From contig NZ_NXIA01000016.1 of NCBI RefSeq assembly GCF_002412165.1, positions 1-64,000 of the forward strand: a stretch of DNA of 64,000 bases, written 5' to 3'. Shown piece by piece: positions 1 through 9,226 of this stretch. The DNA comes from Curtobacterium sp. 'Ferrero'. Lineage in GTDB: Bacteria > Actinomycetota > Actinomycetes > Actinomycetales > Microbacteriaceae. Within the stretch, counting starts at the first letter, position 1. Every line of letters begins with the position of its first letter. The notes beneath the pieces were generated by a model that saw only the letters and a list, made by a program, of their open reading frames with translations, had not been told where the DNA came from and did no database searches. The translations under genes were made by a program, and so were the position numbers.

Positions 1-220
1 CGGCGACGGCCGGGCCGCTGGCCTCGGCCGGTCCACCCGTGACCGGCCCGCGCGAGGGTTCCGGACCCGCCGCACGCGGCACGGTCCGCCGCGGACGTCG
101 CCCGGCCGCCAGGTCGTCGAGGGCGATGCGCGCCCGCGCCGCCTCGGCAGGGTCCGTCCCGGCACCCCACGCGACGGCCTCGAGCCGGGCTCGTTCCGTC
201 GCCGCGTCGTCGTCGGCCAT
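1..220 (-). CDS. Hypothetical protein, N-terminal part (runs off left edge)
   Basis: A reading frame starts at ATG 218-220 on the minus strand and continues to the window edge, giving at least 73 residues. The start is preceded by AGGAG at a spacing of 6, which fixes it. The visible part begins MADDDAATERARLEAV and is rich in Ala, Arg and Asp, with an amphipathic helix-like segment followed by a basic, proline-rich stretch. It has no membrane segment or motif I recognise. The C-terminal part that would carry any domain lies outside the window. It diverges from the small gene at 335, leaving about 115 bp of promoter space. Confidence 0.6.
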   Translation of the reverse strand, partial: MADDDAATERARLEAVAWGAGTDPAEAARARIALDDLAAGRRPRRTVPRAAGPEPSRGPVTGGPAEASGPAVA

Positions 221-334
221 GGGCACTCCTGTGGTGATCGTCCTGATCGGACCCCATGTTCGCATGCACGCGCCGACGTGTCCGGCACGGACGCCGATCG
301 GCTCGTCCGGACCCGCGAGGAGTAGTCGTGGAGC

Positions 335-553
335 ATGACCGATCCCCACGACGACCGCACGCACGGCCCGGACGAGGAGACCCTCGAACCGGTCAGCCAC
401 GACACCACCTCGGGTGAGGCCGACTACGTCGCCACGAGCCCGGGCGGCAGCGGCACGGAACGCCACGTCCCGACCGCCGACGAGGAGCAGGGCCGGGGCA
501 CGGAGTACGACCCCGTCGACCAGGGCCCGCAGCAGGAGGGCCAGGGCGGCTAG
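335..553 (+). CDS. Small acidic hydrophilic protein, function unknown
   Basis: This 72-residue protein is dominated by Asp, Glu, Gly, Pro and Thr, has no hydrophobic segment and no Cys, and ends QQEGQGG. It looks intrinsically disordered. GAGGAG lies about 12 nt before the ATG, which is a little far. Codon third positions are almost all G or C, which supports translation over the overlapping frames. Similar short acidic proteins are common as unnamed genes in Microbacteriaceae. I cannot give it a function. A second acidic micro-protein of similar character occurs at 41263-41427. Confidence 0.6.
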   Translation: MTDPHDDRTHGPDEETLEPVSHDTTSGEADYVATSPGGSGTERHVPTADEEQGRGTEYDPVDQGPQQEGQGG

Positions 554-622
554 GACCGATCCGATCCACGCGAACTGCCCACCTGATCCGCGCGCCGCCC
601 GGGACCACCGCGCGCGGGCGGG

Positions 623-628
623 CAGGAT
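623..628 (+). promoter_or_regulatory. -10 hexamer of ybaK, leaderless
   Basis: CAGGAT ends 6 nt before the ATG, so transcription should start at or next to the start codon. The inference rests on spacing and on the absence of a ribosome binding site. Confidence 0.45.
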
Positions 629-634
629 CGGGGC

Positions 635-1120
635 ATGACCGCTGGATCGCCGAGCACCCCCGCAACGGTCGCGCTCGACCGCGCGGGTGTGCCGTACACG
701 CCGCACGTGTACGAACACCACGACAACGCCACCAACTTCGGTGAGGAGGCCGCCACCGCGCTCGGCCTCCGCGAGGAGCAGGTCTTCAAGACGCTCGTGG
801 TGTCGGTGGACGGGCAGCTCGCGGTCGCGATCGTGCCGGTCGCGAACCGCCTCGACCTCAAGGCGATCGCGGCGGCGGTCGGCGGCAAGAAGGCGACGCT
901 CGCCGACCCCGCCCTCGCCGAGAAGCGCACCGGCTACGTCGTCGGCGGCATCAGTCCGGTCGGCCAGAAGACGGCGCTCCGGACGGTGCTCGACGAGTCG
1001 GCGCTCGCCTACGACAGCATTTTCGTCTCCGGTGGTCGACGCGGCTTCGACATCGAGCTCGCGCCGGCCGACCTGGTGCGGGTGACGAACGCCGTCACCC
1101 GCCCGGTCGCGCGGACCTGA
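635..1120 (+). CDS. ybaK: Cys-tRNA(Pro) deacylase, YbaK/EbsC family
   Basis: The 161-residue product has the YbaK/ProX-type trans-editing fold along its whole length. Family members hydrolyse Cys-tRNA(Pro) formed by misacylation by prolyl-tRNA synthetase, acting in the cytoplasm. The conserved lysine of the family appears at about residue 52 in QVFKTLVV, followed by the glycine-rich GGKKATLAD segment and the closing GGRRGFDIEL region. Length matches the family (about 155-165). The ATG lies 6 nt after a CAGGAT hexamer (623-628) with no Shine-Dalgarno sequence, so the mRNA is probably leaderless. It stands alone between unrelated genes. Confidence 0.9.
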   Translation: MTAGSPSTPATVALDRAGVPYTPHVYEHHDNATNFGEEAATALGLREEQVFKTLVVSVDGQLAVAIVPVANRLDLKAIAAAVGGKKATLADPALAEKRTGYVVGGISPVGQKTALRTVLDESALAYDSIFVSGGRRGFDIELAPADLVRVTNAVTRPVART

Positions 1121-1179
1121 GTCGGGTCCGCGCAATTTCTTCCGCCGTCCGGGAATGGACGGCGGCTGCCTGCGTTGCA

Positions 1180-1199
1180 TTGAGTCGAAGGCACTCAAG
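1180..1199. promoter_or_regulatory. HAIR-type operator (HspR binding site)
   Basis: The inverted repeat TTGAGT-N7-ACTCAAG matches the actinobacterial HspR-associated inverted repeat (CTTGAGT-N7-ACTCAAG) at 13 of 14 positions; only the first base differs. It lies 18 bp before the start codon of the Clp-type gene, in the promoter. HspR is the heat-shock repressor of dnaK and clpB in actinobacteria, so this gene is probably repressed by HspR and induced by heat. The hspR gene itself is not in the window. Confidence 0.75.
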
Positions 1200-1217
1200 T
1201 CCAACCAGGAGGCACCC

Positions 1218-3821
1218 TTGCCAGAGACGTTCGGCCCCGACGGCAGCGACTCGTTCGACGAGTTCCTCGCCCGCCTGATCGCGGCCCAGCAGAGCGGTCA
1301 GCAGTGGGCGCGGCAGCAGCGGCCCACGCCGTTCGGACGCCCCGTCGACATCACGCGACTGCTCAGCCGTCGCACCCACCAGCTCCTCCAGCGCACCGCG
1401 GAGTACGCGAGCGAGCAGGGACAGCTCGAGATCGACGCGCTGCACCTGCTGCACGTCCTCGTCCGCACCGATCCGTTCACCGCGGTCGTCCGCCGTGCCG
1501 GCGCCGACCCGGAGCGTCTCGCCGACGAGATCGAGCAGCGGCTCCCCGTCCCCACGGACGAGGGCGCCCGCCCGGACGGTCGCCCGGCGCTGACCGGCAC
1601 CGCCCAGCGCATCCTGCTCGAGGCGACCCAGGCCGCCAAGGGCTTCGGCAGCACGTACACCGACCCCGAGCACGTCTTCTTCGCGCTCGTCACGGACCAG
1701 GACACCGTCACCGGGCAGCTGCTCGCGAGCGCCGGCGTCACCCCGCAGGCGGTGCAGGAGTACGCCCAGGAGGCCGCCGCGGCCGCACGAGCAGGGAGCC
1801 CGATGCCCGGAACCACCACCGACACCACCGAGCAGAGCACCACGCCGACGCTCGACCAGTACGGCACGGACCTCACCGCCCGCGCCCGCGACGGCCGGAT
1901 CGACCCCGTCATCGGCCGTGCCGACGAGATCGAGCAGGCCGTCGAGATCCTGCTCCGCCGCACCAAGAACAACCCCGTCCTCATCGGGGAGCCCGGTGTC
2001 GGCAAGACCGCCATCGTCGAGGGCCTCGCACAGCGCATCGTGGACGGCGACGTCCCCGCCCTGCTGCAGGGCAAGCGCGTCGTCGCGATCGACCTGCCGG
2101 GCATGCTCGCCGGGGCGAAGTACCGCGGCGACTTCGAGGAGCGCCTCACCAAGGCGATGGACGAGATCGCCGAGCACGCGGACGACCTCATCGTCTTCGT
2201 CGACGAGCTGCACACCCTCGTCGGCGCCGGTGGTGGCGGCGAGGGCGGGTCGATGGACGCGGGCAACATCCTCAAGCCGCGTCTGGCCCGGGGCGACCTG
2301 CACATGGTCGGCGCGACCACGCTGAACGAGTACCGCCGCATCGAGAAGGACGCGGCGCTCGAACGCCGCTTCCAGCCGGTCACGGTGGGGGAGCCGAGCG
2401 TCGAGGACGCCGTCGCGATCCTCACCGGGCTCGCGCCCCGCTACGAGGACCACCACGACGTGACGTACACGCCGGAGGCCCTCCGCGCCGCGGTCGAGCT
2501 GTCGCACCGCTACGTCACCGACCGGCACCTGCCGGACAAGGCCATCGACCTCGTCGACCAGGCCGGTGCCCGTCGTCGTCTCGCCCTGTCGGGCGACGTC
2601 GACGTCGCGGCCCTCCGCGCCCAGGTCACGGCCCTCACGGCGTCGAAGGACGCCGCCGTGGCGGAGGAGCACTACGAGGAGGCGTCGCGCCTGCGCGACG
2701 AGATCGACGGACTGGAGGCCCGGATCGCCGCCGCCTCGGAGGCGGACGCGACCCGCGCCTCCAGTCCGGAGCCGGGCGACCGCACGATCACGGAGGCCGA
2801 CATCGCCAGCGTGGTGTCCCGCGCGACCGGGATCCCGGCCACCCGCCTGACCCAGGGTGACCGTTCGCGGCTCGCCGTCCTCGAGGACGAGCTCCACGAG
2901 CGCGTGGTCGGGCAGGACGACGCGGTCCAGGCGATCGCCCGCGCGGTGCGGCGCAGCCGGACCGGCATGGGCGACCCGCGTCGACCGGTCGGCAGCTTCC
3001 TGTTCCTCGGCCCGACCGGCGTCGGCAAGACCGAGCTCGCGAAGGCGCTCGCGTCCTCGCTGTTCGGTGACGAGTCTGCGATGCTCCGGTTCGACATGAG
3101 CGAGTTCGGTGAACGGCACACCGTGTCGCGGCTGGTCGGTGCCCCTCCCGGGTACGTCGGCTACGACGAGGCCGGGCAGCTCACCGAGCGTGTCCGCCGG
3201 AGCCCGTACTCAGTGATCCTGCTCGACGAGGTCGAGAAGGCCCACCCGGACGTGTTCAACCTGCTGCTGCAGGTGCTCGACGACGGGCGCCTGACCGACG
3301 GGCAGGGGCGCACGGTCGACTTCCGCAACACGGTCGTCATCATGACGTCGAACATCGGGTCCGAGTTCCTCGCGTCCCGGTCGGGTGCGCTCGGGTTCTC
3401 GGCGGTCGGCGCCGCGGACGGGTACGCGGAGGACGACCTGCGCGCACGGGTGATGGGCAAGCTCCGCGAGGCCATGCGGCCGGAGTTCATCAACCGCATC
3501 GACGAGATCGTCCTGTTCCGCAAGCTCGACCCGACGCAGATCGCGGCGATCGTGTCCCTGCTCCTGCAGGACACCGCGCTCCGGCTGCTCGGCCAGGGCA
3601 TGACCCTCTCGGTGTCCGACGAGGCCGTCGCCTGGCTCGCCGAACACGGCTACGAGCCGGAGTACGGCGCGCGTCCGCTCCGGCGGCTCATCCAGCGCGA
3701 GGTCGACGACCGGATCGCCACCCTCGTGGTGTCGGACGCGGTCGTCACGGGCGACACCGTCCGTGTCGACGTGCGGGACGGCGCGCTCACCGTCGGAGCG
3801 GCACAGCCGGCCGCTGTCTGA
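1218..3821 (+). CDS. Clp-type AAA+ unfoldase (ClpC/ClpA-like), heat-shock regulated
   Basis: This is an 867-residue HSP100 protein with a divergent Clp N-domain (about 1-190), a first AAA module with Walker A GEPGVGKT at about 257-264, a short linker containing a UVR-like helix ([17 protein letters not shown]), and a second AAA module with Walker [10 protein letters not shown] at about 598-606. The long coiled coil of ClpB is missing. A LGF tripeptide at about 725-727 is where ClpC/ClpA carry the loop that docks ClpP. I therefore read it as a ClpP-partner unfoldase paralogue rather than the ClpB disaggregase, though it sits behind an HspR-type operator as clpB usually does. Start is TTG 1218, chosen because AGGAGG lies 5 nt upstream; an upstream ATG at 1155 would read through the operator. 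Confidence 0.85.
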   Translation: MPETFGPDGSDSFDEFLARLIAAQQSGQQWARQQRPTPFGRPVDITRLLSRRTHQLLQRTAEYASEQGQLEIDALHLLHVLVRTDPFTAVVRRAGADPERLADEIEQRLPVPTDEGARPDGRPALTGTAQRILLEATQAAKGFGSTYTDPEHVFFALVTDQDTVTGQLLASAGVTPQAVQEYAQEAAAAARAGSPMPGTTTDTTEQSTTPTLDQYGTDLTARARDGRIDPVIGRADEIEQAVEILLRRTKNNPVLIGEPGVGKTAIVEGLAQRIVDGDVPALLQGKRVVAIDLPGMLAGAKYRGDFEERLTKAMDEIAEHADDLIVFVDELHTLVGAGGGGEGGSMDAGNILKPRLARGDLHMVGATTLNEYRRIEKDAALERRFQPVTVGEPSVEDAVAILTGLAPRYEDHHDVTYTPEALRAAVELSHRYVTDRHLPDKAIDLVDQAGARRRLALSGDVDVAALRAQVTALTASKDAAVAEEHYEEASRLRDEIDGLEARIAAASEADATRASSPEPGDRTITEADIASVVSRATGIPATRLTQGDRSRLAVLEDELHERVVGQDDAVQAIARAVRRSRTGMGDPRRPVGSFLFLGPTGVGKTELAKALASSLFGDESAMLRFDMSEFGERHTVSRLVGAPPGYVGYDEAGQLTERVRRSPYSVILLDEVEKAHPDVFNLLLQVLDDGRLTDGQGRTVDFRNTVVIMTSNIGSEFLASRSGALGFSAVGAADGYAEDDLRARVMGKLREAMRPEFINRIDEIVLFRKLDPTQIAAIVSLLLQDTALRLLGQGMTLSVSDEAVAWLAEHGYEPEYGARPLRRLIQREVDDRIATLVVSDAVVTGDTVRVDVRDGALTVGAAQPAAV

Positions 3822-3832
3822 TCGGTCCCGGC

Positions 3833-3868
3833 GAACGGCCCGGTGTCCTTCGGGACGCCGGGCCGTTC
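3833..3868 (+). terminator. Hairpin terminator after the Clp gene
   Basis: Arms GAACGGCCCGG and CCGGGCCGTTC enclose a partly paired loop, 11 bp after the stop codon. The T-tract is weak (GTCGTTCC), which is usual for this G+C content. Confidence 0.7.
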
Positions 3869-3930
3869 GTCGTTCCTGCAGTGTTCACGACGGCAATCCG
3901 GACGGATTCCGGAAATCTTCGAGAAAAGGC

Positions 3931-3958
3931 TTGCGCGGACATTCCCGGTGTGGATAGT
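3931..3958 (+). promoter_or_regulatory. Promoter of the Thr-rich small ORF
   Basis: TTGCGC (3931-3936) and GATAGT (3953-3958) are separated by 16 bp, after an A-rich stretch (CGAGAAAAGGC). The predicted start site lies about 40 nt before the ATG at 4006. This is one of the few recognisable two-box promoters in the window. Confidence 0.5.
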
Positions 3959-4005
3959 GTTCATGAGCACACAGTCAGCACGAGACCGAGAGGGGGCGAG
4001 ACTCC

Positions 4006-4125
4006 ATGATGATCACCACCATCACGACGCACCGCGGCACGCCGTTCACCGGCACGCAGTTCACCGGCACCACGCCGTTCCGTGCCGTCGCCGGACTCCT
4101 CGGCACCTCTGTCCGAGTCCGCTGA
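4006..4125 (+). CDS. Candidate 39-residue Thr-rich small protein
   Basis: The ORF encodes 39 residues beginning MMITTITTHRGTPF and carrying an imperfect internal repeat of the type TPFTGTQFTGTTPF. Nearly all codons end in G or C, unlike random frames in the surrounding non-coding DNA. A GAGAGGGGG ribosome binding site precedes the ATG by about 9 nt, and a plausible promoter lies 50-75 bp upstream. There is no Cys and no clear membrane segment. It could be a free micro-protein or a leader peptide; the next gene starts 360 bp downstream. I do not recognise a family. Confidence 0.45.
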   Translation: MMITTITTHRGTPFTGTQFTGTTPFRAVAGLLGTSVRVR

Positions 4126-4485
4126 CCGGAAGCGTCCGCTCCACGACACTCCTGCACTCCCGCACCGCAGCACCAGCCGTGCACTGATCGTCCGATCGGG
4201 CACCACGCCGGTCGGCCACCGCATCGCTGCTCGTGGTCGCTGCACGCGACGTCCCACGTCCTCCCGCCCGTGGCGGTGCGGACCGATCGTCGCGGTGGAA
4301 TGCGCGAACAATGTCGACGGGAGCCGTGAGGCTCCGACCGTCGGCACACATTCCTGATCGCATTCTCGGGATGCCTCCGTGCATTCTTCCGTGCGGTCTT
4401 CCGTCAATTCTCCGGCCCGAATCCCGGGTCGATCAGTCGCGCCCGGGAACCGTCCGGGACGCCGTCCAGTAGGGGAACCACCACC
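4126..4485 (+). other. 360-bp gap containing one bulged hairpin
   Basis: I see no convincing gene here; frames lack the G/C third-position bias. The only structure is a bulged hairpin at 4316-4342 (GACGG-GAGCC, loop GTGA, GGCTC-CGA-CCGTC), which could terminate the small transcript. The segment 4345-4425 is unusually rich in ATTC/TTCC pyrimidine runs. Confidence 0.5.
4316..4342 (+). terminator. Bulged hairpin with GTGA loop
   Basis: GAGCC and GGCTC close a GTGA tetraloop, and an outer GACGG/CCGTC stem is separated by a CGA bulge. It probably ends the transcript from the 3931 promoter. Confidence 0.45.
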
Positions 4486-4719
4486 ATGTCCACGAAGACC
4501 TCCACCCGTCCTCCCGATACCCGTGCGGTGCGTCGCCGGGTGTCGCTGCCCGACCGCATTGCCCTCCGGGTCGGCCTCTGGCTGATCCTGTGGAGCCGCC
4601 GGACCACGCCCGTGCGCGTGTCCGTCGACTTCGCGACCCGGCAGCGGATCGAGCGTGAGCAGCGCGAGCGCGAGCTCCGGGTGCTGCTGCAGAGCGGCAC
4701 CATGCACCTCTGGCGCTGA
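4486..4719 (+). CDS. Small basic conserved protein, function unknown
   Basis: The 77-residue product is strongly basic. It has a Thr/Arg-rich start, a central amphipathic or short hydrophobic helix (LPDRIALRVGLWLILWSRR) and a coiled-coil-like tail rich in Arg and Glu (IEREQRERELRVLLQ). AGGGGA lies 8-9 nt before the ATG. From memory, short proteins with the LALRVGL-LWSRR signature occur in other Microbacteriaceae, but I know no function. The central segment could associate peripherally with the membrane. It is followed by apt, which appears to have its own promoter. Confidence 0.65.
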   Translation: MSTKTSTRPPDTRAVRRRVSLPDRIALRVGLWLILWSRRTTPVRVSVDFATRQRIEREQRERELRVLLQSGTMHLWR

Positions 4720-4857
4720 GCGGCGTGCTGCCCGTGCACCGCACAAGCGCCTCCGCACGACCGGAGTCACCTCGGACTGCGCGTCGCCGTGGTCCGGGGT
4801 GACCGCGGTCGTGCGTTGTCGGCTGGTCCCGGGTCCGGCTGACCGCCGCCGCTGCCG

Positions 4858-4863
4858 TACCGT
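4858..4863 (+). promoter_or_regulatory. -10 hexamer of apt, leaderless
   Basis: TACCGT ends 6 nt before the GTG start, and no ribosome binding site is present. Confidence 0.45.
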
Positions 4864-4869
4864 TGTGCG

Positions 4870-5412
4870 GTGACCGAAACCGCTGCTGCCCTCGTCGACC
4901 GACTCACCGCGATCGTGCCGGACTTCCCGAAGCCGGGCATCCTGTTCCGCGACGTCACGCCCGTGTTCTCCGATCCGGTGGCGTTCGGCCGGGTCTGCGA
5001 GGCCCTCGCCGCCCCGTTCGCCGTGGGGGAGGGCTTCCAGGCCGTCGCCGGCATCGAGGCCCGCGGCTTCGCCCTGGCCGGTGGCATCGCCGCGCAGCAC
5101 CAGGTCGGCGTCCTGACCGTCCGCAAGGCCGGCAAGCTCCCCGGCGAGGTGCTCAGCGAGCAGTACGCCCTCGAGTACGGCGAGGCCGAACTCGAACTCC
5201 GCCCGGGTCAGCTGCCCGAGGGCACGCGCGTCCTCGTCGTCGACGACGTCCTCGCGACCGGCGGCACCGCTGCAGCGACGATCACGCTGCTGGAGCGTGC
5301 CGGCTACCAGGCGATCGGGTTCGCCTCGTTGCTCGAACTCGACGGCCTCGCCGGACGCGAGCGCCTCGAGGCCCGCCTCCCCGTCACCACGCTCGGATCG
5401 GTCCCGGCCTGA
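4870..5412 (+). CDS. apt: Adenine phosphoribosyltransferase
   Basis: The 180-residue enzyme converts adenine and PRPP to AMP in purine salvage in the cytoplasm. The PRPP-binding signature [13 protein letters not shown] sits at about 121-133, and the [14 protein letters not shown] segment near residue 19 is typical of APRT. Length matches the family (170-185). The start is GTG 4870, 6 nt after TACCGT, so the message is probably leaderless. In many actinobacteria apt lies beside rsh or secDF; here it is about 8 kb away, upstream of thrS. Confidence 0.93.
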   Translation: MTETAAALVDRLTAIVPDFPKPGILFRDVTPVFSDPVAFGRVCEALAAPFAVGEGFQAVAGIEARGFALAGGIAAQHQVGVLTVRKAGKLPGEVLSEQYALEYGEAELELRPGQLPEGTRVLVVDDVLATGGTAAATITLLERAGYQAIGFASLLELDGLAGRERLEARLPVTTLGSVPA

Positions 5413-5435
5413 CGGAGCCGCGCCGCGCCTCCCGG

Positions 5436-5467
5436 CCGTTCCTGCACAGCACCGTTCCTGCACAGCC
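5436..5467. repeat. 16-bp tandem duplication after apt
   Basis: CCGTTCCTGCACAGC(A/C) occurs twice head to tail with one difference, beginning 24 bp after the apt stop codon. It is preceded by a fragment of the GCGCCTCCC repeat (5421-5435). Confidence 0.7.
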
Positions 5468-5520
5468 CACGCGCGACCGGACGCAGTCCACAGCGGAGCC
5501 GCCCCGCGGCGGCGGCGCAC

Positions 5521-5526
5521 TAGTCT
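5521..5526 (+). promoter_or_regulatory. -10 hexamer of thrS
   Basis: TAGTCT would give a 5' leader of about 30 nt that includes GAGGAG (5548-5553). No T-box-like structure is visible in so short a leader. Confidence 0.4.
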
Positions 5527-5563
5527 TGACCCACCCCTGAACGAACCGAGGAGCACCACGATC

Positions 5564-7600
5564 GTGACCGAAGCAGTCGCAGCGCACGCCGACGGCGCCG
5601 AGCCCGCAGACCTCCCCCAGGCACCCGAGCCCCGCACTGCGACGACGACCACGACCGGCACCGAGCTGTTCGACGGCGTCCGCGGCGTCGTCGCGATCCG
5701 GGTCGCCGGCGTGCTCAAGGACCTCGACGCGTCGGTCGACGCCGGTGCCCTGGTCGAGCCCGTCACGCTCGAGGAGCAGGACGGCCTCGACATCCTGCGG
5801 CACTCCGCCGCGCACGTGCTCGCGCAGGCCGTCCAGCAGATCAACCCCGACGCCAAGCTCGGCATCGGGCCGCCCGTCACCGATGGGTACTACTACGACT
5901 TCGACGTCGCCGAGCCCTTCACGCCGGAGGACCTCAAGGCCATCGAGAAGGGCATGGACCGGATCATCCGCCAGGCCCAGCGCTTCCGCCGCGTGGTCGT
6001 GACCGACGACCAGGCCCGCGAGCGCATGGCGGGGGAGCCCTACAAGCAGGAGCTCATCGGCCTCAAGGGCGCCGCGGAGTCCGGTGACTCGGGTGAGAGC
6101 GTCGAGGTCGGCGCCGGCGAGCTGACGGTCTACGAGAACGTCGACCCGAAGAGCGGCGAGGTCGTCTGGCAGGACCTCTGCCGTGGTCCGCACGTCCCGC
6201 ACACCCGCTGGATCGGCAACGCGTCGAAGCTCATGCGCGTCGCCGCGGCGTACTGGCGCGGCTCGGAGAAGAACCCGCAGCTGCAGCGCGTCTACGGCAC
6301 CGCCTGGCCCGACAAGGACCAGCTGAAGGCGTACCTCGTGCGGCTCGAAGAGGCGGCCAAGCGCGACCACCGCAAGCTCGGCGCCGAGCTCGACCTGTTC
6401 TCGTTCCCGGACGAGATCGGCTCCGGGCTGGCGATCTTCCACCCGAAGGGCGGCATCATCCGCCGCGAGATGGAGGACTACTCGCGCCGTCGGCACGAGC
6501 AGGAGGGCTACTCCTTCGTCTACACGCCGCACATCACCAAGGGCGACCTGTTCGAGCAGTCCGGGCACCTCGGCTGGTACAAGGACGGCATGTTCCCGGC
6601 CATGCACATGGACGAGGCCCGCGACGAGGACGGCAACATCACCCGTCAGGGCGCGGACTACTACCTCAAGCCGATGAACTGCCCGATGCACATCCTCGCG
6701 TACCGCTCGCAGGCCCGGTCCTACCGCGACCTGCCGCTGCGGATGTTCGAGTTCGGCACGGTGTACCGGAACGAGAAGTCCGGCGTCATCCACGGTCTGA
6801 CCCGCGTCCGCGGCCTCACCCAGGACGACGCCCACATCTTCACCACGCAGGAGAAGATGAAGGAGGAGCTCACCACGACCCTCCAGTTCGTGCTGTCGCT
6901 GCTCCGCGACTACGGCCTCGACGACTTCTACCTCGAGCTCTCGACGAAGGACCCGGAGAAGTACGTCGGCGACGACGACGTGTGGGAGATCGCGACGAAC
7001 ACCCTGCGCGAGGTCGCCGAGGAGACCGGACTCGAGCTCGTGCCCGACCCGGCCGGTGCGGCGTTCTACGGCCCCAAGATCTCCGTGCAGGCCCGCGACG
7101 CGATCGGCCGCACCTGGCAGATGTCGACCGTGCAGCTCGACTTCAACCTCCCCGAGCGCTTCGAGCTCGAGTACACGGCGTCCGACGGGTCGCGGCAGCG
7201 CCCGGTCATGATCCACCGCGCCCTGTTCGGCTCGATCGAGCGGTTCTTCGGCGTGCTGACCGAGCACTACGCCGGTGCGTTCCCGGCGTGGCTGTCGCCC
7301 GTGCAGGTCGTCGGCATCCCGGTCGCGGCCGAGTACGGCGACTACCTCGACGAGGTCGTCGCGAAGCTCCGCTCGCACGGCGTCCGCGCCGAGGTCGACC
7401 ACTCCGACGACCGCATGCAGAAGAAGATCCGCACGCACACCAAGGCGAAGGTGCCGTTCCAGCTCATCGCCGGTGGCGACGACCGGGAAGCGGGCGCGGT
7501 GTCGTTCCGCTTCCGCGACGGCCGACAGGACAACGGCGTGCCCGTGGACGAGGCGGTGGAGCGGATCCTCACCGCGATCCGCGACCGCGCGCAGGTCTGA
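5564..7600 (+). CDS. thrS: Threonyl-tRNA synthetase
   Basis: The 678-residue class II synthetase charges tRNA(Thr). Order of domains: a short TGS-like N-domain, the editing domain with HSAAH at about residue 80 and GYYYDF, the catalytic core with the zinc-ligand cysteine in NCPMH (about residue 371), motif 2 around [10 protein letters not shown], motif 3 [12 protein letters not shown], and a C-terminal anticodon-binding domain. The start is GTG 5564, chosen for GAGGAG 10 nt upstream; the open frame upstream of it has no start with a ribosome site. The first 40 residues are a low-complexity Ala/Thr extension. It overlaps the next gene by one base (TGATG). Confidence 0.95.
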   Translation: MTEAVAAHADGAEPADLPQAPEPRTATTTTTGTELFDGVRGVVAIRVAGVLKDLDASVDAGALVEPVTLEEQDGLDILRHSAAHVLAQAVQQINPDAKLGIGPPVTDGYYYDFDVAEPFTPEDLKAIEKGMDRIIRQAQRFRRVVVTDDQARERMAGEPYKQELIGLKGAAESGDSGESVEVGAGELTVYENVDPKSGEVVWQDLCRGPHVPHTRWIGNASKLMRVAAAYWRGSEKNPQLQRVYGTAWPDKDQLKAYLVRLEEAAKRDHRKLGAELDLFSFPDEIGSGLAIFHPKGGIIRREMEDYSRRRHEQEGYSFVYTPHITKGDLFEQSGHLGWYKDGMFPAMHMDEARDEDGNITRQGADYYLKPMNCPMHILAYRSQARSYRDLPLRMFEFGTVYRNEKSGVIHGLTRVRGLTQDDAHIFTTQEKMKEELTTTLQFVLSLLRDYGLDDFYLELSTKDPEKYVGDDDVWEIATNTLREVAEETGLELVPDPAGAAFYGPKISVQARDAIGRTWQMSTVQLDFNLPERFELEYTASDGSRQRPVMIHRALFGSIERFFGVLTEHYAGAFPAWLSPVQVVGIPVAAEYGDYLDEVVAKLRSHGVRAEVDHSDDRMQKKIRTHTKAKVPFQLIAGGDDREAGAVSFRFRDGRQDNGVPVDEAVERILTAIRDRAQV

Positions 7601-8292
7601 TGGCCACGGTCCAGCCGGGAGGCGCAGCCGAGGTCCCCGGGACCGGTCACGTCGCGGACGTGGTCGGCCCCGGAGCCGGCGGTCCGGCCGAGCAGACGGG
7701 TGCGGCATCGGGCACGACCGGTCCAGCGGGTCACGAGGACCCGCTGGTGATCCGCGACGCCGCGACCGGCGCGGCCGTCCCGGACGCCTTCCAGCGACTC
7801 TGGAACCCGCACCGCATGGCGTACATCGACGCCGGACGTGACGGGCGGGGCCGTGGGCACGAGGACGACTGCCCGTTCTGCGAGGCACCGCACAAGTCCG
7901 ACGAGGACGCCCTCATCGTCGCCCGCGGGGAGCACGCCTACGTCCTGCTCAACCTGTTCCCGTACAACAACGGGCACCTCCTGGTCTGCCCGTACCGGCA
8001 CGTGCCGCTCTACGACGAGGCGACCCCGGACGAACTCCGCGAGATGGGTGAGCTCACCCAGACCGCGATGCGCGTCCTGCGCGAGGTCTCGCACTGCGAC
8101 GGCTTCAACATCGGCATGAACCAGGGCGAGGTCGCGGGTGCCGGGGTCGCCGCGCACCTGCACCAGCACATCGTCCCGCGATGGGTGTCCGACTCGAACT
8201 TCTTCCCGATCATCGCGCGGACGAAGTCGATGTCCCAGCTGCTCGGGGACACCCGCCGACTCGTCGCCGACGGGTGGCTCGCGGCGCACTAG
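7600..8292 (+). CDS. HIT-family hydrolase (Ap4A phosphorylase-like)
   Basis: The 230-residue protein carries the histidine triad HLHQHI with H186, H188 and H190, the nucleophile and its partners. HIT enzymes hydrolyse or transfer nucleoside monophosphates, often from dinucleoside polyphosphates. A CPFC motif near residue 87 may bind zinc. The first 50 residues are a Gly/Ala-rich extension absent from most HIT proteins. ATG 7600 overlaps the thrS stop, so the two are translationally coupled. This thrS-HIT pair is widespread in actinobacteria, where the next gene is often the PI-phosphate synthase pgsA; here it is pdxS. Confidence 0.85.
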   Translation: MATVQPGGAAEVPGTGHVADVVGPGAGGPAEQTGAASGTTGPAGHEDPLVIRDAATGAAVPDAFQRLWNPHRMAYIDAGRDGRGRGHEDDCPFCEAPHKSDEDALIVARGEHAYVLLNLFPYNNGHLLVCPYRHVPLYDEATPDELREMGELTQTAMRVLREVSHCDGFNIGMNQGEVAGAGVAAHLHQHIVPRWVSDSNFFPIIARTKSMSQLLGDTRRLVADGWLAAH

Positions 8293-8295
8293 ACT
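8290..8295 (+). promoter_or_regulatory. -10 hexamer of pdxS, leaderless or near-leaderless
   Basis: TAGACT overlaps the HIT stop codon and lies 10 nt before the pdxS ATG. No ribosome binding site is present. Confidence 0.45.
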
Positions 8296-8305
8296 GGGCG
8301 GCATC

Positions 8306-9226
8306 ATGAGCGACAGCACCAGCACCCCGAGCACCCCCGGCACCTCGATCACCGGCTCCGACCGCGTCAAGCGGGGCCTCGCGGAGATGCTCAAGGGCGG
8401 CGTCATCATGGACGTCGTCGACGCCGAGCAGGCCCGCATCGCGGAAGAAGCCGGCGCCACCGCGGTGATGGCCCTCGAGCGCGTCCCCGCCGACATCCGA
8501 GCGCAGGGCGGCGTCGCCCGCATGTCCGACCCGTCGATGATCGAGGAGATCATCGCCGCCGTGTCGATCCCCGTCATGGCGAAGGCCCGCATCGGCCACT
8601 TCGTCGAGGCGCAGGTGCTGCAGGAGCTCGGCGTCGACTACATCGACGAGTCCGAGGTGCTCTCGCCCGCCGACTACGTCAACCACATCGACAAGTGGAA
8701 CTTCACCACCCCCTTCGTGTGCGGTGCGACCAACCTGGGCGAGGCCCTCCGTCGCATCACCGAGGGCGCGGCGATGATCCGCTCCAAGGGCGAGGCCGGT
8801 ACGGGCGACGTGTCCGAGGCCACCAAGCACATCCGCACGATCAACAAGGAGATCGCGGCCCTCCGGTACCTCAAGGAGGACGAGCTCTACGTCGCCGCGA
8901 AGGAGCTCCAGGCGCCCTTCGACGTCGTGAAGGAGGTCGCGCAGACCGGCAAGCTCCCCGTCGTGCTCTTCACCGCCGGTGGTGTCGCCACCCCGGCCGA
9001 CGCCGCGATGATGATGCAGCTCGGCGCCGACGGTGTCTTCGTCGGCTCCGGCATCTTCAAGTCGGGCGACCCGGCCAAGCGCGCCGCCGCGATCGTCAAG
9101 GCGACGACCTTCCACGACGACCCGAAGGTCATCGCCGAGGTCTCCCGCGGACTCGGCGAGGCCATGGTCGGCATCAACGTCGCCGACGTCCCCGCGCCGC
9201 ACCGCCTGGCCGAGCGTGGCTGGTAG
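8306..9226 (+). CDS. pdxS: Pyridoxal 5'-phosphate synthase, lyase subunit PdxS
   Basis: The 306-residue (beta/alpha)8 enzyme builds PLP from ribose 5-phosphate, glyceraldehyde 3-phosphate and ammonia supplied by PdxT. Conserved segments visible are [13 protein letters not shown] (catalytic Asp), [10 protein letters not shown] (Schiff-base lysine) and SKGEAGTGD (second lysine and phosphate-binding loop). Length is typical. It begins right after a promoter inside the end of the HIT gene and overlaps pdxT by 11 nt, so lyase and glutaminase are made together. Confidence 0.96.
   Translation: MSDSTSTPSTPGTSITGSDRVKRGLAEMLKGGVIMDVVDAEQARIAEEAGATAVMALERVPADIRAQGGVARMSDPSMIEEIIAAVSIPVMAKARIGHFVEAQVLQELGVDYIDESEVLSPADYVNHIDKWNFTTPFVCGATNLGEALRRITEGAAMIRSKGEAGTGDVSEATKHIRTINKEIAALRYLKEDELYVAAKELQAPFDVVKEVAQTGKLPVVLFTAGGVATPADAAMMMQLGADGVFVGSGIFKSGDPAKRAAAIVKATTFHDDPKVIAEVSRGLGEAMVGINVADVPAPHRLAERGW

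Noticed and set aside
3843-4187. A 114-codon plus-strand frame with a His-rich stretch (HDDHHHHD)
   Set aside because: It runs through the terminator hairpin and the promoter; the His run is the out-of-frame reading of the Thr-rich ORF, whose codon pattern is better.
5527-5563. T-box leader before thrS
   Set aside because: The predicted leader is only about 30 nt, too short for a specifier stem and antiterminator.
5384-7888. An 834-codon frame opposite thrS
   Set aside because: Its translation has no family features, and thrS motifs occupy the other strand throughout.
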